From: Rhodocytophaga aerolata
GTDB lineage: Bacteria > Bacteroidota > Bacteroidia > Cytophagales > 172606-1
Assembly: GCF_030503435.1 (NCBI RefSeq)
Contig: NZ_JAUKPO010000031.1
Span: 1-64,000, forward strand
DNA: 64,000 bases
Direction of reading: 5' to 3'
The notes beneath the pieces were generated by a model. That model made no database searches. It saw only the letters and a list, made by a program, of their open reading frames with translations, and was not told the origin of the DNA. Positions 35,907-44,275 of this stretch are shown piece after piece. The first letter of the stretch is position 1, and each line of letters begins with the position of its first letter. The position numbers were made by a program, and so were the translations under genes.

Positions 35907-36773
35907 ATGGAAACTAATTTCTTTGTAAAGTCTCATGGTCTGGGAAACGAATACATTGTATTTGATTCAGAGAACATCAATTTTTCTCTTACTTCAAAAA
36001 GTATCCAGCGAATCTGCAACGTAAATTTTGGGATAGGCTCCGATGGCCTGCTGCTGAAGGTTCCCAGTAACAACGCGGATTTTGGTTTGCAGATATACAA
36101 CCCCGATGGCAGCGAAGCCGAGAAAAGTGGAAATGGCTTGCGCATCTTCTGCAAATTTCTCTATGACTACCGGTTTGCTACCAGCAAAGTATTTACCGTT
36201 GAAACAAAGGGTGGACTGGTAAATGTAGAGATAGTCGAAGAAAAAAATGGCAAAGCACGTGTCATTAAAATAGATATGGGCAAGGCTGAATTTACCAGCC
36301 GGTTAATTCCGGTGTTGCATAGCCAGGAAGAATGTATAGATGAACCTCTGGAAATAGCTGATAAAATCTACCAAATTAACTGTGTATCGATGGGAAATCC
36401 GCATTGTGTAATTGTGAAGGAGCATCTGGATATAACAGAAATAAAAAAATATGGCCCGCTGCTTGAAAATAATCCTAAGTTTCCAAACCGGATAAATGTG
36501 CAGTTTGCCAGGCCCATAAACCGGGAAGAAGTAGAAGTATTAATCTGGGAAAGAGGTGCAGGATTTACCCTGGCTTCTGGCAGTTCTTCTTGTGCAGTAG
36601 CCGCTGTTATGGTGAAAAGGGGATTTACTGGCAAAAATGTAACTATTAAAATGCCTGGTGGCGAGCTAAAAATAGAGGTAGATGAACAATGGCACATCCG
36701 CATGACTGGCGAAGTCAGACAAATAGCAGAAGGTGTGTTGAGTCCGGAATTACTTGAAGATTTTATTCATTAA
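35907..36773 (+). CDS. DapF-fold protein lacking both catalytic cysteines
   Basis: This 288-aa two-lobed protein is of the diaminopimelate epimerase family. Conserved landmarks are HGLGNEYIVFD (10-20), IGSDGLL, NPDGSEAE, MGNPHCVI (162-169), NRINVQF and ERGAGFTLASG (215-225). In true DapF the two catalytic Cys lie in the CGNG and ACGTG motifs. Here they are S74 (KSGNG) and S224 (ASGSS), read directly from AGT and TCT codons. Epimerase activity by the two-thiol mechanism is therefore not expected. It could be a Ser-based isomerase, a different enzyme, or a binding protein. It stands alone, without lysine or peptidoglycan genes nearby. Automated tools would call it dapF. Confidence 0.85.
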   Translation: METNFFVKSHGLGNEYIVFDSENINFSLTSKSIQRICNVNFGIGSDGLLLKVPSNNADFGLQIYNPDGSEAEKSGNGLRIFCKFLYDYRFATSKVFTVETKGGLVNVEIVEEKNGKARVIKIDMGKAEFTSRLIPVLHSQEECIDEPLEIADKIYQINCVSMGNPHCVIVKEHLDITEIKKYGPLLENNPKFPNRINVQFARPINREEVEVLIWERGAGFTLASGSSSCAVAAVMVKRGFTGKNVTIKMPGGELKIEVDEQWHIRMTGEVRQIAEGVLSPELLEDFIH

Positions 36774-36777
36774 AAGA

Positions 36778-36807
36778 CTACAGGCACCTTTAACAGCGTG
36801 CCTGTAG
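36778..36807. terminator. Bidirectional terminator
   Basis: A 10-bp perfect stem, CTACAGGCAC (36778-36787) with GTGCCTGTAG (36798-36807), and a 10-nt loop. It lies between the convergent DapF-fold gene and the kinase-pyrophosphorylase gene. Confidence 0.75.
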
Positions 36808-36820
36808 CTAATAAGATAAG

Positions 36821-39800
36821 TTAAGAAAATATACCCAGGGAAGCTACATAGTCTTTGCTGCCGTCGTTTACCCAGGAATCCAGTTGGGCGGGGTCTTTCA
36901 TCTGCTGGCCGCGTAGCCTTGGTACAGCAATATACCCACACTGCACATCTGGCAAGCCCGACATATCACTCCATAGTTTTTCTACTTGAGCTACCGGATA
37001 AATATCTTCCTGCCCATGCCCCCAGCGGTATTTTACATCTTTAATTGTTACGTAAGTAGGCATGCGGTGAGCTACTTTTCTAACGGCTTTTGCCAGTAAT
37101 GCATCGTCGCCTTTCAGATCTTGCCGGCTTAAGCCAAAAAGTTGCAATAACTGATCAATAGAAATCCAGGTGGTCATAGAGTTGTAGTAGCGGAGTTTTA
37201 GTTCATCCTCTTCATTTGGTTGAGCTAACCCTTCCAGCAGGCGTACTTGTCCGTTTACCCGGGCCAGGCCACCGCCCCGGTCGTCTATATGGCGGGGCAC
37301 CACTTCAAAGGTAAGCACATTGCCAGATAACAGATGATGTCCCAAAGACTTAGGATCTATATCGGCTCCTAACGTATCAATATTATGCAACATGATAGTA
37401 TCTACCTCCGGGTTCTCCTCTAGTAAGGTAGCCAGTGTACCATTCCGTATCAGGTTAGATACTTCGTACCAGTGGCCTAAGGGTGAAAACCGTTGTCCGG
37501 CAATATTATCCACATAGTCAGTGCCTTCCCCTTTAGACTTCGCCCAGTTAATCATAGTCCGCCTTACCGCATCGCGTACTTTTTGTTTGTTTTCATCCAG
37601 GGTTTCCTGGGGCATTTCTTCCCACATAAACCGCAAATCTCTTTCCATAGGCACAAACCGTTGCCCGATGGATCTGCCTGGGGAGAGATATACTTTTCCC
37701 TGATAGCCAAAATTGGCACTCTCTTCCAATTTCTTCTGAATAGGTTTATGAGTGAGGTAACTGGTAGCCACAATATGTGGGATAGAGGCTCCATACTGTT
37801 CGGCAATCTTCCTAGTTTTAGCCAAGTGTATTTCCAGAAAATTGCGGTGTATGCCATCAATTTCTACAAAAGGATTCAGGGCTTTTATCACCCCTGCTCC
37901 TTTCGTCCAACGGCTACCCACCCCGGCAGCCAGGCTTAACACCGCCACTTTTCCACTCCGAATGGCTTGCTCGCCTGTTACCTTCACTCCTTCCAGAGAA
38001 GTAAGCTCCACCACATCTTTATTTTGTACATCTTCAATCGTTGTTTCTACTGGCAAACGGTTTCTGAATAAACCTATCCGGCCTCTTTGCAAGGCTTCCT
38101 TGATTTCTTCATGCTGAATATAGTCGAATCCGTTTTCCCTTTTAATCCGGTCTGCTTCTTCATCTTGTGCATGCCGGTTGGTTTGAGTGGATGGGTCGGA
38201 TACTTTAAACAAGTTGCTAATGATGGTGCGAAGTAAAGGATAGGCCTCATCATTTTTATCGCAGAGGGTAGTAAAATAGTCTATTTCAGCCCGGCGGATA
38301 TAAGAAATAGAAGCCGGATCTTTACGTACCAGGTCAGATACTTGCAACGCATAATATTGTGTAGGCATCAGTGCTTCACTACCTTCCAACAACCTGGCAA
38401 AAGTTCCGTTTGTATTAATCTGCCAGTTGTATACAACTGGTTCCATAGCAAAGGGCAAGGAAGCCGAAAGTTCAGCTTTGGTAGTTTTCAAAATAGCCAA
38501 TACTTTCTCCTGATATTCCTGGTACCGCTCCGGATTAACAAACATACCCATTCCCCCACCCGACATGCCTCCTAGCATAAGGAAGCCATAATAATCTGCC
38601 CCAAACTGCTGCTTGGCTTTGGCGATGATCCGTTCTGTAAAATGTGTGGATGCCCAGGGAATAATTGTTTTTATTGGTCCGCTAAAGTTCTGTGCTGTGT
38701 TGGAGGCCAGTTTTTGTATATCGCCTTCTTTCAAAGCCGTTAAAATATTGTCGAATATTTGATTGGTTTGTTTGCGGGCATTCGATTCTTTCTCTCCCCG
38801 TAATAGGTATTTTTCAGTAACCATTTCCAGAATAGGGCCTACATTGGAAGCCATTCCGCCATGCATCAGCACCAAAGAATGCGTCATTTTTTCGGCTATT
38901 TCCGGATGTACGGCCTCTCCTTGAAGAATCCGGTGCCTGGGCAGTAATGTACCCCGGCTAATGCCATATTCCGGGTCGCCTTCTCTGGCTAAGGTTCCTT
39001 CTATGGCTTTAATGCCAGGCCATACCCCACCGGAATCTTGCCAACCGCCGCCAGAGCCACCCAGCCATTCACCTAAGATTGCCCTGGAAGCTACTAAGCG
39101 CCGTTCACTTTCCTGAAGCCCGCCCTCAAACTGACTAGCCTGGCCAGTGGCCCGCATCAGCAAGGAGATAATAGAACCCAGTAAGTTGGTGGAAACTGCT
39201 AATCTGGAACCTTTGGGAATATCATTTACTCTGGTGACCAGTTCTATGCCCATTCCAGGAGCTACAATTCTGGCTAATATTTGGTCTAATGGTTGATTCG
39301 TTCCTTCGAAAGATGGGGGAATTAAGCCAGAGGCAATAATACCAGCTTTTACAAGGCTCAGGTAATCGTTTCCAAAATTATATAAATCGGCTAAGTCTGT
39401 AATATCTTTTGTTGCACCCAGGTCAATGCTGGTAATCCGCAAGATAGGTTCTGGAATTACCCGGACATATGTTTGTAAAGGCGGTTTAATGTCTTTGTCT
39501 CTCCCAAATACCCCCAGATCTATAGATACATTGATCACCCTGGCTCCTTCCGGATAGTCCATACCCAGGAAAAATATATCCGACCAGCCACTATGCGTTA
39601 AATCCATCCGCACAGGGGTGCGTTCTTCCAATACCGGATAGAATAAGGAATTTGCCTGCCGTTTTAGTAACCTGGGATGAATCTTTATTGGGTGGTCTTC
39701 CAGATGGCCTACCCGGAACATCCACTGGTTGCCTTTGCTAGACCGTACACTTTTACGCACCTGATCTGCCAGAATCTGGAAAGACAAATGATGATAACTC

Positions 39801-40153
39801 TCTGCCAGACCGCTGAACAATGCTGCATTAGGGCCTTGTTTCTGAATAGTTTCCAGAAAATACGTAATAGCTTGTTCAAACCGCCTGCCTAGTAAGTCTT
39901 CAAATCCTTCATACGGGATATGTCCGGTCTGGGGAATATCTTTCGCTTCTGAGAGAAAAAATCGGTAACCTGCATATAAAAACAAAAGAGCCCGTACCCG
40001 GTCGTATAAATTGTGGCTGGCTTTGCGAAAAGTATCCAGTTCCTGAAAAAGGGTAAATAATTCTTTAGAAGAAAACTGCCTGGATAACTCGTAAAAAGAA
40101 CGGTTTCTTTTGCCAGGATCAGCACTCGTTATGGTTTCTATAAAAACATTCAT
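36821..40153 (-). CDS. Fucokinase-like GHMP kinase-UDP-sugar pyrophosphorylase fusion
   Basis: This is a 1110-aa cytosolic fusion. Residues 1-165 are helical with no named domain. Residues about 175-570 are a GHMP kinase of the fucokinase/heptose-kinase branch. The opening is RTPVRMDLTHSGWSD (178-192), the phosphate-loop equivalent PKGSRLAVSTN (313-323, altered from PxGSGLGxSS), then GGSGGGWQDSGG (365-376) and LMLGGMSGGGMGMFV (525-539). Residues about 735-1090 are a UDPGP-type pyrophosphorylase: LAAGVGSRWTKGAGVIK (741-757) and the metal-site region LHNIDTLGADID. Such a protein could phosphorylate a sugar at C1 and transfer it to UTP. Bacteroides FKP has the opposite order and makes GDP-fucose. 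It is in an operon with the GalU-like gene 57 bp upstream. Substrate is unknown. Confidence 0.8.
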   Translation of the reverse strand: MNVFIETITSADPGKRNRSFYELSRQFSSKELFTLFQELDTFRKASHNLYDRVRALLFLYAGYRFFLSEAKDIPQTGHIPYEGFEDLLGRRFEQAITYFLETIQKQGPNAALFSGLAESYHHLSFQILADQVRKSVRSSKGNQWMFRVGHLEDHPIKIHPRLLKRQANSLFYPVLEERTPVRMDLTHSGWSDIFFLGMDYPEGARVINVSIDLGVFGRDKDIKPPLQTYVRVIPEPILRITSIDLGATKDITDLADLYNFGNDYLSLVKAGIIASGLIPPSFEGTNQPLDQILARIVAPGMGIELVTRVNDIPKGSRLAVSTNLLGSIISLLMRATGQASQFEGGLQESERRLVASRAILGEWLGGSGGGWQDSGGVWPGIKAIEGTLAREGDPEYGISRGTLLPRHRILQGEAVHPEIAEKMTHSLVLMHGGMASNVGPILEMVTEKYLLRGEKESNARKQTNQIFDNILTALKEGDIQKLASNTAQNFSGPIKTIIPWASTHFTERIIAKAKQQFGADYYGFLMLGGMSGGGMGMFVNPERYQEYQEKVLAILKTTKAELSASLPFAMEPVVYNWQINTNGTFARLLEGSEALMPTQYYALQVSDLVRKDPASISYIRRAEIDYFTTLCDKNDEAYPLLRTIISNLFKVSDPSTQTNRHAQDEEADRIKRENGFDYIQHEEIKEALQRGRIGLFRNRLPVETTIEDVQNKDVVELTSLEGVKVTGEQAIRSGKVAVLSLAAGVGSRWTKGAGVIKALNPFVEIDGIHRNFLEIHLAKTRKIAEQYGASIPHIVATSYLTHKPIQKKLEESANFGYQGKVYLSPGRSIGQRFVPMERDLRFMWEEMPQETLDENKQKVRDAVRRTMINWAKSKGEGTDYVDNIAGQRFSPLGHWYEVSNLIRNGTLATLLEENPEVDTIMLHNIDTLGADIDPKSLGHHLLSGNVLTFEVVPRHIDDRGGGLARVNGQVRLLEGLAQPNEEDELKLRYYNSMTTWISIDQLLQLFGLSRQDLKGDDALLAKAVRKVAHRMPTYVTIKDVKYRWGHGQEDIYPVAQVEKLWSDMSGLPDVQCGYIAVPRLRGQQMKDPAQLDSWVNDGSKDYVASLGIFS

Positions 40154-40210
40154 AGAGAAAAGTCATTAATTTCAGTGAAATTGCTAAGGTCTATTGGTGT
40201 CGGGTAGTTA

Positions 40211-41167
40211 TTACCTTGACCGCAGGTTACGGGTAGCCTCTGCCAGACTTTCTACCAGGGTGGTCAGCGTCTGGTCATGTCCTTTGCCAGCCAGACCTAA
40301 TGCAATCTGCGCCTGTAGTAAACCATATTTTCTGCTTATATCGTAGCGGTTTCCTTTTACTTCCAGCGCCAGATATTTATCTTGTACAGACAATTGCTGT
40401 AGAGCTGGAGTCAGCAACACATTTTTGGTAGTTTGCACTTGTATAGATTTCTCCAGTAACTGGAAAATGAGGGGAGTTAATACGTGCATTCCGAAAAAGC
40501 AGAGATAATACCCTATCCGCAGGCCGGGCGTTTGTAATTCGAGTTCAGCCATACTCAGCGAAGGTTTTTCTATCAATTTTTCTATTTGATATACGCCGGG
40601 CATATTGGGCATATGTTTACCTGTAACCGTACCGTACTTTCCTATCAGGTGTTCAACCGTAGGGTTAACTGCCGAAACCGAACAATTTTCACTGATGGCC
40701 AGGTCAATTAATTGCTGGGCGCAACGTTTCCCTGCCAGATGCGATACATACAAATAATCTCCCAGCAGAAGCAGAAAAGGTTCATTATTAACAAACTCTC
40801 TGGCACAATATACGGCATGTCCGTAGCCTAAAGCTTCCTGCTGCTCGGCAAAATGCATGCGGCTCAGCAAATGATCTATTCTGTCTGCTTCTTCCTTTGC
40901 CCAATCTATACCTTTGTAGGACTGTAGTAAATTAGTATGCAACGATTGAAAAGCACTAATATATCTGGGCCCATCTCCCGGAGCACATACTACACAAATT
41001 TCTTCAATCCCACTGGCAAACGCTTCTTCAGCAATTATCTGAATCACTGGTTTATCTAATCCATCGGTATCCATTACAGGCAACATTGCCTTTTGTACAG
41101 TATCAGCCACCGGGTAGAGGCGTTCGCCTCTGGCAGCTGCAGTTATAACAGCTTTTCTTATTTTCAT
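40211..41167 (-). CDS. GalU-like nucleotidyltransferase
   Basis: This 318-aa protein is related to UTP-glucose-1-phosphate uridylyltransferases (GalU). The nucleotide loop is ITAAARGERLYPVADTVQKA, ending KAMLPV, which keeps G13 and R15 of GxGTR but has Ala and Glu at two usual Gly/Thr positions. LLLLGDYLY corresponds to the metal-binding GDD-like segment, and VEKP/IEKPS, GYYLCFFGMHVL and GNRYDIS match the sugar-binding half. It is the first gene of a two-gene minus-strand operon with the kinase-pyrophosphorylase fusion. Together they suggest UDP-sugar supply; the altered loop means activity should not be assumed. Confidence 0.82.
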   Translation of the reverse strand: MKIRKAVITAAARGERLYPVADTVQKAMLPVMDTDGLDKPVIQIIAEEAFASGIEEICVVCAPGDGPRYISAFQSLHTNLLQSYKGIDWAKEEADRIDHLLSRMHFAEQQEALGYGHAVYCAREFVNNEPFLLLLGDYLYVSHLAGKRCAQQLIDLAISENCSVSAVNPTVEHLIGKYGTVTGKHMPNMPGVYQIEKLIEKPSLSMAELELQTPGLRIGYYLCFFGMHVLTPLIFQLLEKSIQVQTTKNVLLTPALQQLSVQDKYLALEVKGNRYDISRKYGLLQAQIALGLAGKGHDQTLTTLVESLAEATRNLRSR

Positions 41168-41532
41168 TTCTAGGTACAGAATAATTTTGTGCTGTAAAAA
41201 TAACAGTTTTTTGCCCTTAAAAAACCTATTTGGGTTTTATGTATCTATTCCTTTCCTCATGAAGTTCATTCAATATACATCCATTTTGAAACCTCCCATT
41301 ATAGAGCCCGTAAAAATTATAATTTATAAACTCAATTTATGCTGTATTTGAATGTCTTATTAAATAATGGGCTTATCTGTATTGCTGTATTATACAAGTT
41401 TTGCGTATAAGCATGATTAGTTTACAGTGTTGTATGTATCTAAACAATAAATATTTATTTCAACTTTGTAGAGGAAAGTATTCCACGATCTTTTAGTATA
41501 CATTATCTTCGTCATCAATCAACTTTACAGCT
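41168..41532. other. Divergent intergenic region
   Basis: These 365 AT-rich bp lie between the minus-strand nucleotidyltransferase operon and the plus-strand barrel gene. Promoters for both must lie here, but no element matches the Bacteroidota consensus well. No gene or RNA is evident. Confidence 0.5.
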
Positions 41533-42201
41533 ATGCAAAAAATATTTTATGCCTTTTTATCCCTGATACTTTTTGCTGGTATGGCCCAGGCTCAGGTGTC
41601 AATTGTACCCAAAGCAGGGGTTAACTTTGCTAATGTTTCAGACCATTCTACATTTAATAACAGAAACTCACTTACTGGCTTCACTGCCGGACTTGGATTA
41701 AATTACAGTTTAAGCGGAGATAACTTTCTGTCGGTACAGCCTGAATTGTTATATTCACAAAAAGGCTTTTCGGCCGAGGGTGGAATTACTGGCGTAAATT
41801 ATGAAGGAGATTATAAGCTCAACTATCTGGAGCTGCCATTACTCGTAAAAATAGGTTTCGGTACGGAAAGTATTGCTGCGTATGTAAACGCCGGTCCAAG
41901 TGTAGGATATTTGTTAGATGGAAGAATAAATGGCCGGGTGAGTGCGTTTGGTATTGGTACAGACTACGAGGAGAAACTTGAATTTACAGATAACCCAAGC
42001 ATAGGCAACATTAATGAAATAGAAGCCAACCGGATAGAATTCGGATTAAACTTTGGTGGGGGTATAGGTTTTAACTTTGCAGAAAATTCTACGCTATTTT
42101 TTGATATCCGGTATAATTTAGGCTTAACGGATTATGACAAAAATCAGGATTCGAAGAACCGCGTAATTGCGCTAACAGCCGGCGTAAAACTTCCGCTATA
42201 A
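41533..42201 (+). CDS. PorT-family outer membrane barrel
   Basis: This 222-aa protein has a signal peptide (residues 1-20, ending GMAQAQ) and an eight-stranded barrel of the outer membrane protein beta-barrel/PorT-like type. Visible strands are VSIVPKAGVNFANVS, TGFTAGLGLNYSL, FLSVQPELLYSQKGFS, YKLNYLELPLLVKIGF, AAYVNAGPSVGYLL, GLNFGGGIGFNF and FFDIRYNLGLTDY. It ends with VIALTAGVKLPL. Members are abundant in Bacteroidota with mostly unknown roles. It is a single gene ended by a hairpin shared with treZ. Confidence 0.85.
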   Translation: MQKIFYAFLSLILFAGMAQAQVSIVPKAGVNFANVSDHSTFNNRNSLTGFTAGLGLNYSLSGDNFLSVQPELLYSQKGFSAEGGITGVNYEGDYKLNYLELPLLVKIGFGTESIAAYVNAGPSVGYLLDGRINGRVSAFGIGTDYEEKLEFTDNPSIGNINEIEANRIEFGLNFGGGIGFNFAENSTLFFDIRYNLGLTDYDKNQDSKNRVIALTAGVKLPL

Positions 42202-42217
42202 GAATAAAGGTATCTTA

Positions 42218-42260
42218 CTATACAAGCTCATAAGTTGTTAAAGCTTATAAGCTTGTATAG
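42218..42260. terminator. Bidirectional terminator
   Basis: A 17-bp stem (42218-42234 with 42244-42260, one mismatch at 42229/42249) and a 9-nt loop lie between the convergent barrel gene and treZ. The right arm touches the treZ stop. Confidence 0.8.
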
Positions 42261-42261
42261 T

Positions 42262-44094
42262 TTATACTATCTTATACAGCACCGTACACCAGGGAGGCAG
42301 GTCAATAACAGCGTCCGCTTTTATTTTATCTGGTAAAGCTTTGGCCGTTTTTTTAGCAGTAGATTCTTTTTCTTGCCATTTACCCTCGGTAGAATCCAGA
42401 AGTTTTTGAGGCAGTTCTTTGTGGGCTTTATAGGTGGCTACTTTCTCTGAGATATTGTAGAGGCACACTACCCGGCTATGCTCATTCCACCGTTCTATTT
42501 CCAGAATTCCTCCGTCAGTAATACGTACCTGTATGCAATCTTTGTTATAGTTATGTAAGGCATCGTAGTTTCTCCGTAAGCCGATTAGTTCTTTGTGCCA
42601 GTCTAAGAGGACGCGGTAATGGCCTTTTTTGCGTTTTTGCCACTGTAGTTTAGATTTGGTATAGGTATTTTCAGATTGCGGGTCTGGCGCTTCTCCTTCA
42701 AACTGAAACTTGGCAAAATCTTCTTTCCGGCCTTCCTGTACTGCTTTTATGAGGTCTTTATCACTGTGGCTGACAAAATACAGGAAGGGATTATCTTCGC
42801 CATATTCTTCGCCCATAAATAGCATCGGAATATAGGGTGAAAGCAGCACCAGAGCAGCCGCCAGTTTCAGTGCATCAAAAGAAATAAGGATAGAAAGCCT
42901 CTCGCCTAGCATGCGGTTGCCAATCTGGTCGTGGTTCTGGATAAAGGCAATAAACTTATCTCCGGATACCCCAGCCGATGACCTACCATAGCGGCGGTGG
43001 CGGAATTCTACAAACTCTCCGCTATGTACAAATCCATCTTTTATGGCTTTTTCCAATTGTTCCCGTTTACCAAAATCAGCAAAATATTGTTGCCCTTTTG
43101 GGTCTAGTAATACATACAACGCATGGTGAAAATCGTCGAGCCATTGCAAATCAAACCCATAGCCCCCTACTTCCGGGGATTTGATCACTTTGGGGCTGTT
43201 CATATCGCTCTCGGCAATCATGTAAGTGCGGCGGCCACTCTGCACGGAAAACTTTTTTACCTTTTCATTCACATACTCCCAGAAATGAATAGCACTCATA
43301 TCAAAAACCATATGTATGGCATCCAGGCGAAGTCCATCCAGATGATACTTTTCTAACCAGAACAGCGCATTCTCAGCAAAGAAATCCCGTACCCCATCGG
43401 CATAATCCGCATCAAAGTTTATTGCATCGCCCCAGGGTGTTGAGTATTTATTATTGAAATACGGTCCGAACTTGCCGAAATAATTTCCTTCCGGCCCCAT
43501 GTGATTGTATACTACATCTAAGATTACGGCTATTCCTCTGGCATGGCAGGCATCCACAAATTTTTTAAAATCATCGGGTGTGCCATAGGTATTTTGTACA
43601 GCATACGGATGCACACCATCGTAGCCCCAGTTGCGGTTTCCGGGAAATTGCGAAACTGGCATAATCTCTAATGTATTTATTCCTAATTCTGCCAGATCGT
43701 CCAGCTGGGCTATAGCTGCTTCAAAAGTACCTTCCTTCGTAAAGGTGCCGATGTGTAGTTCATACAAAATAATGTCGTGCCACTCTACGCCTTTCCAGTC
43801 AGCATCCTGCCATTTATAGGTATGATCTACTACTTGTGAGGGACCGTGTACGCCATCGGGCTGGAAATGCGAAGCCGGATCGGGCAGATTAGTATCATTA
43901 TCTATCTGGTAAAAATATTTTGTTCCCGGACTAACATCATCCAGTTCTGCCAGGAAGTATCCCTCCTCCCCTTTTTTCATTTTAACCGCTCTCTTTTTCG
44001 GAGCTATGATGTGTAGGGTTGCTTTTTCTGCTTTAGGCGCCCATACCGTAAATGTACACTGACCGTTGCCAGTATAATGTGTTCCAGCTTTCAT
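42262..44094 (-). CDS. treZ: Malto-oligosyltrehalose trehalohydrolase
   Basis: This is a GH13 enzyme of 610 aa that releases trehalose from maltooligosyl-trehalose made by TreY. An N-terminal CBM48-like sandwich (about 1-95; FTVWAPKAEKATLHI) precedes the TIM barrel. Catalytic residues are nucleophile D258 (DGLRLDAIH), acid/base E295 (MIAESDM) and the Asp of IQNHDQIGNRMLGERLS, the last segment being typical of TreZ. The barrel also has ILYELHIGTFT and NWGYDGVHPYAV. No treY or treS is in the window, so the pathway partner must lie elsewhere. Trehalose serves as an osmoprotectant. The gene is monocistronic. Confidence 0.93.
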   Translation of the reverse strand: MKAGTHYTGNGQCTFTVWAPKAEKATLHIIAPKKRAVKMKKGEEGYFLAELDDVSPGTKYFYQIDNDTNLPDPASHFQPDGVHGPSQVVDHTYKWQDADWKGVEWHDIILYELHIGTFTKEGTFEAAIAQLDDLAELGINTLEIMPVSQFPGNRNWGYDGVHPYAVQNTYGTPDDFKKFVDACHARGIAVILDVVYNHMGPEGNYFGKFGPYFNNKYSTPWGDAINFDADYADGVRDFFAENALFWLEKYHLDGLRLDAIHMVFDMSAIHFWEYVNEKVKKFSVQSGRRTYMIAESDMNSPKVIKSPEVGGYGFDLQWLDDFHHALYVLLDPKGQQYFADFGKREQLEKAIKDGFVHSGEFVEFRHRRYGRSSAGVSGDKFIAFIQNHDQIGNRMLGERLSILISFDALKLAAALVLLSPYIPMLFMGEEYGEDNPFLYFVSHSDKDLIKAVQEGRKEDFAKFQFEGEAPDPQSENTYTKSKLQWQKRKKGHYRVLLDWHKELIGLRRNYDALHNYNKDCIQVRITDGGILEIERWNEHSRVVCLYNISEKVATYKAHKELPQKLLDSTEGKWQEKESTAKKTAKALPDKIKADAVIDLPPWCTVLYKIV

Positions 44095-44275
44095 ATTTTT
44101 ACTTATTCCAGTGAATGTTATACTGGTAATAGCTCAAAAAAGTTGGTAAGTAAACTCAGCCTGCCTGGTAAACACGACAATACTATGTGTATACTTTCCT
44201 ATTTTTTTGAACTTTTGCGCCTATATATCCTGTGGTAAAAGCTGCATAATTGTTTATTTACCTTTACTTTGCAGG

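Noticed and set aside
35907-36773. Simple annotation as functional diaminopimelate epimerase (dapF)
   Set aside because: Both catalytic Cys are Ser in the sequence, so the gene symbol would overstate what is supported.
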